From: Amoebophrya sp. A120
Lineage: Eukaryota > Sar > Dinophyceae > Syndiniales > Amoebophryaceae
NCBI GenBank assembly: GCA_905178155.1
Contig: CAJINV010000003.1
Span: forward strand, 10,473,732 to 10,537,731
Reading direction: 5' to 3'
Length of the DNA stretch: 64,000 bases
Below, in pieces: positions 39,201 through 50,500 of this stretch (within the stretch, counting starts at the first letter, position 1; the number at the start of each line of letters is the position of its first letter). The translations under genes and the position numbers were made by a program. The notes under the pieces are model-generated. The model searched no databases. It saw only the letters and a program-made list of their open reading frames with translations, and was not told where the DNA came from.

Positions 39201-42200
39201 GCCCACTGCTGTCGTATCAACTAGGAAAGTGTTCTTCGGCTTTGGAAGAATTTGCCATGCACCTCTTTTTTTCCGTGTGTTGCGTCATGTGTGTCCATGC
39301 AGATGACAAGGTGTGGAATATAGGACATGGCATTGCTGGTCATCATAAAAATTTTCATACGCTATTTATCATGTCTATGAAGGCTCATGCATGATATTCG
39401 GTTTCGGAGCTGTCATGATCTCAACTTGACCTAAACCACGAGGAGTGGACAAGTTCGTTGCGGTGGTCGTGCACAAGGACACATTTTTGTACGTGTGTGA
39501 TTGACCTCCCACAGAGAAAATGACACCAGGTTGCGCCTGCACACGAAGTTAGTTTGAGTTTTTTTTCCAGCCCGAGACATATTTGCAGTGCATACGAAGA
39601 CACTCTCTACAACGCTAGTGCTACGGAGAACGTGGAACTGCAGCTCGGATGTGATGCGTTGGCGAATTTTTTTGCTAGTTGCGACCCAGAGCGGAGTAGT
39701 GTTTTAGTGGATTGCTTGTACCGGCGAGACCGATCCGAAAAAAGCTTCTCTCCTTTCGTGCTCCTGCAAGGCGGATTAGGCACAGAAAGAAACCTCCCAT
39801 CCGCATCCAATTTGTCAACGCGCGAAACATGCGTAATCTTCTGCGGTTGTCATGCAAAAAATGAATGTGGATGGGTTTTCTATTTTTTCTGTGGATACAG
39901 ACAACGGTTACAGCATAGAGGCCACGCCTTTGACGTGTCAGGTTCATGGACAGCCTCGTTCTTTCCGCACACTCTGGCTGTGCAGACCTTTAGCGGGGAG
40001 ATGTTGTCCACGGCTTCGGCCGCGGAATTATCGGAGGATTCGCTGCAACTACTGCACAGCATCGCGTTTTCGCACCTGCGCGTGGAGCGAAATCCTTTTG
40101 CGGACATGCTAACGCTTCGAGAGGACCTCGAAAACATCCTGCGAACTTCCATGCGTGTTTACGTTGTGGCCTCATCGAAGAACAGTCCAGCTACGCCTTC
40201 TCAACAGCGCGCTCATGTGTTGGCTGCGGGCAGCACAGCTACAACACGAGGTGGCAGTGGGAGTTGTACTGCTACTGGCGCCGCAGCGTCGAGCTCGAGG
40301 GCGAGCGGCGATGACAACAGGTTGAAGTTCGTTGTGTCGGGAAGAACAGAGAACTTGAAGCATTTGGCGGTTTCCACCCGGCCAACTGCAGGCTTCCGCG
40401 CCCCCGGCACCGGTGGCGGAGCTACGCGAGGAGCAGCAGCCCCAGAGTCATCCTCTTCGCAATCCGGCATCGCTTGTCGTTTCCGACAAGACGAAGCGGA
40501 CGAGGGCTTGCGAGATACTAGTGATGAGCTGTCTGCGAGTCAGCATTTTCAGGTTCGGGATGATGATCTCTTTACGGGGTACGTGTCCTCAACCGGCGCC
40601 ACGCAGAGCAGTTACGGAGGCAGGAGAATAATGTTGACAGGAACGTCCTCCTCCGCTTCTTCTTCTTTAACGATCAGCAAGAAGAATCCGACGAAACAAT
40701 TTCTGTTCTACGAAGAGGCGGGTGCGGGCGACTCTGTGGCGGGAGGAGGTGGCGCTACAACTGGCTCCTCGAGTGCTGCGAATAAAGGAAACAACGCTTC
40801 TCCTGGGGCTCCTACGACGGGGGGACCAAATAAAGTCACAACGCCACCGAAAAGCGCTGGGGCTACTTCTTCGGCAGCCGCCACCGCTGCCTCGGCAACG
40901 ACCTCGACCACCGCGCCTGCTGGTGGTTTTTCGGGGTTTCACAACTTGACGCCGGAGGGTCAGGAAATCGTGGCTGCGCAAATCAAGAAAATCATGGGTG
41001 GCGCCGCGGAGGGGGTGGTGACGACGGGGTCGTCCGCTACTTCATCTTCTGGAACCAAGAAAAACGCCGATGCGCTGTCCGTCAAGATGGACCGCGTGCT
41101 AGTGGACGAGGCAGGGCAGAACAGTCGCGGGCCCAGCCCCTTTATGGAGCTGGTCGGCCTCGGGCCGGAATCGCGGGAGGAAAGCTATAGAGAGCTGTGC
41201 GTGAACAAGAAGGCCGACATATTGAGAGGAAAAACGTCCCCGTCCCAGAGTCAAGATCAAGCTGGGAAATCTGCTACACAATTCCCACAGCTTCGGCTGT
41301 TGCGCGTGACAAGTTTTGTTTCGTAGTGTGGTCCTGTTTCAGCAGCGTCATAGATCCAGCCTATTGTGCTGGTTGGAGCATTTGAAATTCCAAAACACAG
41401 CTAGAAAATAGATACTTCCTAATATGAGGCTCCGCGTGATAACAAGTAGCTATATATAAGCATTTTGATCATGTAGATTTGCATGACAACTATTGGGCGG
41501 GGGCGTTTTTACATAGGACGCGACATCTTTGACGCGGTAGCCGCCGGCGATGCGCCGGCGGTGCAGCGCAATCTGCAAATCTTCTGGCCCTTGTTTGATA
41601 AGTATCTCAGTGGCAGTGTACTACACCTCCCCTCGGTTTCCTCTGTCTTTTTGTTTTGCCTCTCAGTTGCTAAAAATTATACGATGAAATAGAATCCAAG
41701 AAATCTTCCGGTGCTTGTACTTGTAGATATTATATATGAATATAATAATGACGATGCTCCCTTGGCGCTTTGCATCCGCCCCAGTCGTGTTTGCGTTGTA
41801 ACAGGTTGCCTTATAGGAGCATGACTTGAGTTCAGTGCGAAACTGTAATCGATGCAAGGATGGATTGTTTTGCATTCGGATTTGCTAAAAGTTGTCGCCG
41901 TAATGATTACTGAGGATGCGGAAACCGCCCTCATTAACAGAAGGAAATGGAGGGGGGGGGGGGGTTGTGCACGCCTATAACAGTGCCTATGTGGAGTTTG
42001 TGCAGAACTGGCTGAAAGCCAAGGGACACGTGGCGGACCTCGATATAGCGTTCTCAAGCGTCACATTCTCAGCTATTGCGTGAATTTGTGATGCGTATGC
42101 ATATGCAACAAGAACAACAGCCTTGCCTTTGCGCTTCATCTTGCGTTGCAGATGTGGTGCGGATTTGCATACTCATGCTATTTATAATTAATGCGCCGAG

Positions 42201-42874
42201 AGCTTGTCATGCGAAAAAGCTTGATGTTGATCATGATGCGCAGTGAGTACTGCGCATCACGATCATCGTGATGTCATCGAAAGTTGTGCTTCCTCGCCCA
42301 CCCCCCGGGGAGGGGATCCTTGACCTGTGGCGCTGGGAGCGGGTGTCCACTACATGATGACGATGATGATGATGATGATGCAGTGAGTGTGATAGTTTGG
42401 ATAAATTGAAACTCGTCATGTAACAGCTGAAAACGTAAGTAACGCTTGAGACTCCCATACTGCAGGCGTCGCCTTTGCAGAATCTCGCGAAGCTGTCCCT
42501 GGACCGAATCCACCAGATCGTGTCTGATTGCACCTTCGGGAACGCACTTCAGGACGCACAAACAATATGTACCTGTCAGGTGGGAAGTTGTCATGAAGAT
42601 GAAATTACTTACTTTTGAGTACCAGTACGCTACTAGGGCTAGTAACCACGACCACGACGTGCTCGTGGTTGCGGTCGGCTTACTTAGTACCGTAGCAAAT
42701 CGCTTCCGTGTTTTTTGGGCGATTCCCCACGTGGCGCAACCATATGCCAAGGTGGCAGAGCTGAAACAGAAAGCCAAGGAGGTGCGGTACCGCGGGCCGA
42801 CCAACCGTCCGGGTGAGGCTGCTCAAAGCGGCGGGAAATACGATGACGCTGGGCTGGCTGCCAGAGGTTCATGA
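36205..42874 (+). CDS. Divergent myosin-head-like protein with degenerate P-loop (tentative)
   Basis: Exons: 36205-36595, 36791-36817, 38020-38151, 38789-about 39150, about 39571-41219, 41526-41602, 41982-42043, 42465-42565 and 42750-42874 (TGA). All joins except 39150/39571 keep frame. Introns 36818-38019 and 38152-38788 are GT-AG; the others named are introners. Myosin-like cues: FAHLSEILDAFF, then AFLLVSLRLLEEKTRTT where a P-loop GESGAGKTETT would be. KT and TT are kept but the glycines are lost. Next come ALEFCGISLVEVKAVLDIVA, SSLADRLQLPARTVADFVS and LFAKLLYDGLVRCIVSALN, which resembles AKALYxRLFDWLVxxIN of myosin. The switch I region is not visible. Residues from about 40170 on are Ser/Gly/Ala-rich; the last exons give a helical tail (TKVAELKQKAKEVRYRG). 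It could be an unrelated low-complexity protein. The start is ATG at 36205. Confidence 0.45.
36591..36790 (+). mobile_element. Introner, 190 bp
   Basis: CTGGG stands on both sides (36591-36595 and 36786-36790). Ends are TATCCTGTGCAAGAGTATC and, reversed, TATGCATTGCAAAAGTATC. The short downstream exon (27 nt) stays in frame. Confidence 0.88.
41215..41525 (+). mobile_element. Introner of family E (GGAAAAACGTCCC ends), copy 1
   Basis: CGACA flanks both sides (41215-41219 and 41521-41525). The left end is TATTGAGAGGAAAAACGTCC. The right end, reversed, has AAAAACG at the same offset. Excision joins KKAD to IFDAVAAGD. Related copies: 48282-48607 and 49897-51349. Confidence 0.92.
41598..41981 (+). 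mobile_element. Introner, about 370 bp
   Basis: The flanks are ATAAG and ATAAC. The left end is TATCTCAGTGGCAGTG; the reversed right end has GTGCACAACCCCC opposite GTACTACACCTCCCC. The join reads FDKSAYVEFVQNW. A G-run (13 or more G) lies near the right end. Confidence 0.65.
42039..42464 (+). mobile_element. Introner, about 415 bp
   Basis: Ends are TATAGCGTTCTCAAGCGTCA and, reversed, TATGGGAGTCTCAAGCGTTA, with matching offsets. The flanks CTCGA and CTGCA are diverged. The join reads DLEASPLQNLAKLSLDRIHQ. Near 42355-42380 there is a GATGAT run. Confidence 0.8.
42561..42749 (+). mobile_element. Introner of family H, 179 bp
   Basis: The left end TATGTACCTGTCAGGTGGGA and the reversed right end TATGGTTGCGCCACGTGGGG match. 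The core CAGGTGGGAA sits at nearly the same offset as in the introner at 19743. The flanking pentamers are not recognisably identical, but the frame continues as LQDAQTKVAELKQ. Confidence 0.72.
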
Positions 42875-43112
42875 TATAATTTGTTGATGATGTTGGATGC
42901 CTCCGTTTGGTGGTCTTGTTGGGATAAGAATAATAATGCGCTCAAAACGTAATCTCAATCTCTATGTTTATATAGCGCAAGCGTTTGCAAAGAACTACTT
43001 TTAGTACATCCTCGTCCAACTCCAAGGACGCCAACACTGCGACTTCGAATACTTATGCGTAGATACATGAGACTGATCAAAGAAAGAAAAATGAATCGCA
43101 ACAGCACGCGGC

Positions 43113-44297
43113 ATGAGCGACAGCATGGTGGGTGTAGACGTTCCTGTGATTTACATTCCGAAGGATTTCGACTTTCTGCCGATCAGGGAGCGGCAACTCA
43201 TCCTCCATCAACAAGGAGTTTTGGACAATGAAGTCCTCAAAAACCCCCGGCTCCAAACGCTGGCATCGAGTATCAGGCAGCGTTACATCGTCTATTTTTA
43301 TCCGCGTTCAGAAGTTGCGCTTGCCTCATCTCGTTATTCTACAGCATTTCATATTTCTCTGCTGTATGCGGTTTAAGATCAAGAATAAGATTACTTTTGC
43401 TGATGATATTCATCTCCGTAGCTGCATCGAATCAACAAAAATAAAAAACACAAAACTAAGCTACAAGATACAAAAATCGAATAAAGCTGATTGCGATTTT
43501 TACAATGTCTATCAAACAGCGGAGGTGAGTGCGTACTATGATTTCCGGTCTGCCGAGGGGGATGAGCACGGTGATTTCCCGTGGACCGACGTGTATTCGG
43601 CCGATCCTTCGCAGCCCTTCAACGTCGGAGCGGAAAAAGTGAACGCGGGGAGCAAAGGCTACTTAGCGAGTTTCCAGGGAGATGGCCCGACGGGTAGTTC
43701 CGCGGACGGGGCCGGCGGTAACGCAGCGACCATGGCTGAACAAGGTGGCAGCACACCCTACACAGCCAAGAATGGTGTCGCGCTGCATCAAGCGCTATCC
43801 GCAATGTCTCTCGAACTGCGGATGTGCCAGGAAACCTTGGCCGCCCACACCAGTGCCAACGATATGGCCGGGAAAAAGTCCGAAACAGCGTCCTACCAAA
43901 CGCACATTCTCCAGGAACTCACTGCGGAGAGAGACTACTGGAAAAAGGAATGCGTCATCCTGTGGGAGCAGGTGCGGCGCTTGGAGGACGATTTGCGCGC
44001 GTGGGACCAGGAAGGCGCGTACTTACTTCAACTTGCTCATGCACTTTTATCTAACAAGCATGAATCATGCGCTTTTCCTTTTTATTGCCTCCATAGTGGA
44101 AGGACACATATTAAAATTTATTCTGCAGGAATTGGCAGCACCGAAAGCAGCAGAAGCCGAACGAATTGGACCTGAACGCTGCAATACGGGGGCAACAAGG
44201 CCAGCTCGGCGAGCAGGTAGACCTCCGTTTGGACCAGTCCAAGAAGCTCATGGAGGAGCTCCGAAAACACATTGAGGAAGCGGAACAGTCAGCCTAA
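43113..44297 (+). CDS. Small coiled-coil protein of unknown function
   Basis: Exons 43113-43294, 43512-44018 and 44129-44297 give 285 residues plus TAA. The first intron is an introner (GTCTA flanks, join RYIVYQTAEV). The second is GT-AG (44019-44128, join QEGANWQHRK). The N-terminal part has VPVIYIPKDFDFLPIRERQL and an acidic, aromatic segment (AYYDFRSAEGDEHGDFPW). From about residue 150 it is predicted helical with heptad-like spacing: ILQELTAERDYWKKECVILW, then VRRLEDDLRAWDQE, ending KKLMEELRKHIEEAEQSA. No family recognised. It may instead be the 3' end of the preceding gene, since CATGA occurs at that gene's stop codon, at 43068 and at this start, but joining there gives a stop. Confidence 0.7.
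43290..43511 (+). mobile_element. Introner, 212 bp
   Basis: GTCTA on both sides (43290-43294 and 43507-43511) lies in the same codon phase. The ends TTTTTATCCGCGTTCAG and (reversed) ATTGTAAAAATCGCAATCAG are only loosely similar. The one-base frame change needed is exactly supplied. Confidence 0.78.
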
Positions 44298-47200
44298 GAA
44301 GGGCTCCTGATCTGCTGGTTAGGAGTTCTTCTTCGACGTCGGAAAACATTAACATATCCCCAAAGTCATACGTGCCGAGCCCGTTCTCGTGTCGATACAG
44401 ATCTATCACGAGCAAATACAGTAAGAAAAACAGAGCAATGCTGGACGATGCTTCAATGTCTAGCTTTTGCGTTATATTCTATTTTGTTATATTATATTCT
44501 ATTTATTTCTAAGGAATTAATATTAAATTAAACTGAATGCTGAAGATCATATATGTACCTAAATAGTTTAGCATCATCATCGGCATAATTATGAATAAAA
44601 CTCTGAGAAGATCCGAGTTAGTGACGCGGCCTCGCGACTAGCTCGGGTGTGTAGGCTGGGCGGAGTACCAACAAGTAAGCCAGCAACTGTTGTTGTATAT
44701 GTATTGTTACCTAGTAAGTTTACATATGTTTTGATAGACAGTCGCAGAATGGAAGCAACACCGCCGAAGATATTCACTCTGGTCTGTTACAGCATTTTTC
44801 CTTAGTACCGCTGCGATGCAACAACAACTCAACGAAACCACTGCATAGCAACTTTCTATATTGGTACTGCTACTGAGACTGAATTATTTGCAACAATCCC
44901 ACCCCTGGAGGGAAGGGAAGTCGTGATAAGGGCCTGGCGCCCAGATGTGCTACTAGAGGTAGACGCGGCAAGTCTCGCAAACTACACGGCAAAACGCCGC
45001 TGCTCCTGGTGAGTGATGAAGGGCGGCGCCCGCAATCCAGCGCGTGACCCCTCGCTCCTGGTGCTGGGTGTTCTCTCCTTGAGGAAGAGCCCAGCTCTGG
45101 AAGCTGGTGCGCCTTGTAGTATCATGCTCCTGGCGAGCACTAGGCGCGGCGCCTCGTGGTCTTTGGTGAGTGAGACGGCGGAGGGCTGTCCGCGTGCTTA
45201 ACCTGAACAACACAGCGCCAAACCCTGCCCGGCCATTCCGAGGCGGGCCCCCCCTCTAGCGTGTTGCCGCGTCGTGTGCAAAGATGCCCGGCATGGCGTG
45301 CCCCCCCCGGCCTTGTGCCGACCGTATTAGTGGCGCGCACCGCCGTAAGCCCTAACGCCCTACGTAGCGCACAGGACGCAGCTGGCGGCACTTGCCGAAG
45401 ATCGGTGGAATCGGTGGGGCCTGCGCTATTCTGGAAAGCTTGGGCGGGCACCCTCAGCCCCCTGGTGGGGCCGCGAGACCGTTCGCGGGAGGCGGCGCAA
45501 GAGGCGGCGGGGGCTCCGCCTGCGTGAGCCGCCACCGTCACAGCTTGCGCCCTACATTCTGCCCGCCCGGCAATAGCCGGATGTCAGTGGAGCCGCTCTG
45601 AAAGCGCGCGCCGCTACGCACGTAGCGTCATGATTCCGCGTCGGCGCGCCCTGTCCCTGTGTGCACCTTTGAATAGTGCTGCTAACTATAAAAAGGAGCC
45701 AGTGCTCGAAGCAGGTCCGCACAAAGCGCCCGCTTCCCTTCATGCGCGCTGCTCTCCTTCTGCTTCCACGGCTTGAGGTCGTGCGTCGCGTTGAAGGGTC
45801 TTCCCCCGTCTGGCTCCCACAACCGCGTTGTCGGGCGGATCATTGCGAGTTGAGTATAGCATGGTCAAAGAGCGAGCGCCGCTCCCGCTTCTGTTGGAAA
45901 CAAGAAGCGGATCAAATCCAATTGCAATTATTTATATTTGCAACAAAAAAGAAAAAGAAATAGGAAGAGAAGAAAACGACTATAACTGTATGAAACCATC
46001 AGACGAGACCGGAGCAGGGTCTCGATTTCCAGCGCGCGACTATAATTAAGCTCTGCGAAGAACAACGAGTCGATACATTCCCATTCGTGCCCTCATCTCT
46101 TTGTACCTGCAAGAACAAAACATCGCCTTCTACTATTTGTATTTGTTAATAATTCTTGTTTTCTTTTGTTTCCAGATGCAGATGTGCCGTCGTGTTCAGT
46201 TCGTTCGCTGTTGTGTTTTGTCGTTGAACGGGAGGGCGAGAAGTGGCGCTGCTTGTTGTAGCGGCCGTGGGATTTCAATCCGCGGTATCGTAGCCAGAAC
46301 AAGACAACCGCAGGGAGGTGTTCAGTTACACTTTGGGGCTACTAATTCTATGGGTTCTTTTTTATGTGAGCGTCAGCATGACCATGAGCTCGATAGCACT
46401 AGTAGGAGTCACACAGATAACAGGAAAGATCGTGCTGACTACATCACTTCGGTTCTTGTGTGCAACGTAAGTAATCATGCGAATGCCCGACTTTCATCAT
46501 GTATTAGTATTTGTATGCCAACACCAGCACCATGGCTTCTGTTCAATGTTCCACAAACTACAGGACCTCTACTCTTGTTTTATTCGCATACTTCCCTATC
46601 CCTTCGCAGTAAGGTTGGTCTCAAATAATCTTTTTTTTTCCGTGGTAGATGAACATGTTGTCCTTGGAGTTGGAAGTCCAACGAAGCTGCCCTCGCCGGA
46701 TTGAATATAGTAGATGAAGGCAAGGCAATGCAATGGAAATAAGTAGTTTGAAAGCTGTTGTCTAAATAGAAGTATTAAAGCCGACACGCAGAAACGTAGG
46801 CAGGCTCTACAACATGATACATACCTAGGCTTTCGCTTGCTGCGGCTCTCTTCTGTGGTTGGTGTTGTTTTTGAAACCTGCTTACACGAGCGACGTACAT
46901 CGAAAGCTGCAACAAGTTCCAAAGAGCTTTGAAATAAGAAATACGCAAAGAAGTAGATATGTTGTTGGGCCTACTTCTCTCACAATTATAAAGATCGATG
47001 TGACCGCTACGTATCAACACGCACATCCCTAGTTGATCTATATATTGCTTCTGCTACCCCTACCGCCTACTTCTGCTGATCTTTTAAAAAAGAAAGGAGA
47101 CCCGAGCCGCCTCCTTGTCGTTTTTGTTCCGAAGCAAAGTATTTGAAGCCCGCGTCTCGATGCGCCCTAGGTTTCTACTCTTGCGCGCTTTTATTTATAT

Positions 47201-47554
47201 GCAGCATGATCCGGTACTCAGACTCACGCATTACGAATTAATATACTGATAGTGCACGCACGGCTGGCAGCTGCGCGCTTTATCTTCAAAATTTCAATTT
47301 TACAGTTCCGATGGGGGTCTTACCCGGAAAATGCTTCCTGCGTCGCAGGCTATCTGCGAGCTTAGGCCTCGGCCCTCCGGCAGCTAACCGGACCAGCACA
47401 CAAATTTGGCACAGCATAGTACTCAAGCAGAAAAAGCAACTATGACTTATCATTATGGAAAAGCAACATGAGAATTACTCAAGATTTAAATGTCTTCCCT
47501 TAGAATTACAAGTGCTTCTTTGTCTCGTCAAGTATTTTGATTTACATTGTTATA
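44298..47554. other. 3.2-kb spacer, GC-rich in the middle
   Basis: From 44935 to 45860 the sequence is GC-rich and open in several frames on both strands without family features. The rest is AT-rich. No supported gene; an upstream exon of the RING gene cannot be excluded. Confidence 0.45.
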
Positions 47555-50500
47555 ATGTGGAGCTTTGGTGCGGCCAGTACGTTTTTCGGGAACACTGGGA
47601 ATGGTGGGGGGGCGGGAGGCGGTCCACCTCCTCCTTCTCAAAGTACGAACAACAACAACGCGAATGCAAATTCTACCGCCGGCGCGGCAAGCGGAAACGT
47701 ACCAAATTCGGATGGTGTCTCTGGTGGCTTTTTCTCCTCGGGCTTCAATATGACCTTCGGCTCACCCTTCCACGGCGGAGGCGGAATGAGTTTTGGCCCA
47801 AGCATACTATTAGCTAAAATCCCGCCTCCCTATACTCGAAGATGCCGAAGCTCGTGATGCCCACTTGCGGGCACAAGGAAGTCAACGCTTACGCCCTTGA
47901 GTTGTTGAATAGGGTTGAGCGGAACGCGAGCAGTCTACTTCGCAATCCGCTGACATGCGCTTCCGCCCAAGGTAAGCTGACGACGAGACACCTATCTCTC
48001 ATGCGCCATACCTACAGCACGACTGTTACACACCCAAAGTTGTAGAAGATGTTTAAGAGTGAGGGGCCTGCGGTGCACTGCGACGAGACAAAGCTGCTAT
48101 GTGTCCGCACATGGGCTTGGCAAATTTTTCATTTCAGTATGGAGAGGAAGGATTAGTTTTTCATTCTGATAAATTTCACCGGACCCGGGCGGCAGCGGTG
48201 TTTCGCCTCCTGGGCCCTTTCCTTTTCCAGGATTTCCTCCCGGCTTCAATATGAATGTAGGCGGACCTCCTCCGCAGACGCTATCCTGTACAGAAACGTT
48301 TCCACCCCATAGTCAAGATGGCAAATCTGCTAGACAAATCAGCAAGCTTTGGCTGTTCTTGCGCGTCGAGCTTTGGCTGTTTCGCATAACAAGTTTGGCC
48401 TCGTTGTAGTGTGATCCTGTTGATGATGATGAGCTAGGTAAGCAGCTTCATCACAGACGGACCTAGCACATCGGGCTGGTCGGAGCCTGACAAATTCCGA
48501 AGCACGACAGTGAAATGCTTCTCATGGGGCTCCGCATGAGAAACATTTTCAGCATCATGCAGATTCATTTATATGAGAGTGGGGCGCGGACGTTTTTACA
48601 CAGGATAGACGCACCATTTTCAGCAACATCATCAGCAACACCAGCAAGCGCAGGCTAAGGCGGCCCGACAGCACCATAGCATGCGCACTTCTAACAACGG
48701 TGACGACAATAGGTCCTCCGGGGGATCCACTTTCACTCAAACATGGTCATGGAGCAATGGAAATGGAGGAAATTACGGAAATAACGGACCACCACCCGCT
48801 CCCGCACCGTCGTCTGCAGCTCCTCCAGGTATTACATCTGGATGAAAATTGAACAACTTAAACTTTTCTTCCTCTGATCGTTTTCTGATTTTTAATCTTT
48901 ATGCGATATTCAATTACGACCCAAGTGCAAGTGCATAAAGCTTGAAGTTGTTACTTTCGATTATTTCTGCGTCAAGATATCAACCCCGACCAAAAAACTC
49001 CCCACCACCGAAGGGTCTTCTTCGACACCTTCGCACTCTGCGCGGCAGGAGCGACACCGCGGTAATGCGTACCAGCATCAGCAAGAAGCTACGAGGACCA
49101 CTAGCAGATCCAACGCTAGCTCCTCAGCTTCGTCAAACAGCTCCGCTGCGCGGGGGCGCAGCGGAGCAGAGCCACGCGCACAAGGTGGTCCCGGTCGCCC
49201 GCCACCGAACCGCCAACCCCCGCCTCCCGCCCGGGGGTCCGCCTCAGGAGTCGGAGCGACTTCCGTAAGCCCGTCGAAGGTGGAACGGCTACCGCCGCCC
49301 CGGATCACCGTTCCGGTGGCGATGCGCTCGGAAAGTTGTCCCATCTGTCTGTGTGACTTTCACGAGCAGCCCCCAGAGAAGGCGGAACCAGGGTCGAGCA
49401 ATAGTGGGTTGCCGGCAACGCTCGCGGTTCGATTGCCGTGCCTGCACTATAATAGGGAAGTGAGTTATGATCCAAGGGCTTCTGCTAGCCTTCACCTTCA
49501 GAAAAGTCGCAGTGCCGCGCATCCGTATGATGCGGATTTGCTGGGCTCCTCCGTCCGAAAAGCAACAGAAGCACGCGACGCGATGAGTGGGATCTTTTAG
49601 AGTGATTCTGTTTTTTTTGGTAGGCGTAGTTTGTTTTGCATGATAACTTCCCAGGCAGATTCGCAGGATAGAAAGCGAAAGACAACTGCGGTTTTTTTTA
49701 ATACGTAGCCCGCGGGCCGCACTGCTCATCTCTAAGATCGCTCATTTCTCCCCCATAGGGACATGTTTCATCCCGAGTGTGCGGAGCAGTACCTAGAGGA
49801 GCACCAGACCTGTCCAGTCTGCAAACTCGACTTGCACCCGACACACGTGCACCGGAAGCTACGTCTCCGGGTTGAGGACGTGGGTTCGATGCAAGTTATC
49901 ATGAGGAAAAACGTCCCTAAATCTGCTTAGAGAATATAGACAAGTCAGCTGCGAGTTTTGGCTGTTGCGCATGACAGGTTAGGCGTCCTATTGTATATAG
50001 TGAGGTCACCGAACGGCTCTAGCCAGGGAGTTTTTCTGCAACCAGTGCAAGACCGAAAAGGTCAGCACTCACGAAACCCGACCGAGTTACGATCTTACTA
50101 CGTGCAACGAGGGCGGAGCAACGTCGGGGCTACGTCGTGCTTGTGCGAATGCGGGCGCTATAGTCCATGTAGTTCCTTTCTTCCTTCGTGTTACTGGGGT
50201 AACACTACAAAACTTTAGGGAAAGACTCAGAATGAGTTCGCGCCACACCATGCGGATTCATCTCCGCATGTGGAGGCTTGTAAAGCTCTGACGATGGTAG
50301 TACCATCGGGAAATGGAACATTTGCAGTGCTGAATGATTGATCATCTTCGTGGATCTTCAGTGTGTTTCACACACGACATCAGCGCCGTCGTCATCTTCG
50401 ATTCGTGCCGTTAGGTCGTGACTTTAATGCTGGATATCTGCGATCCACAACCAGACAGCAAAACGACCGGCAGTTTTCTGTCGGCCGGATGTGTTTTGGA

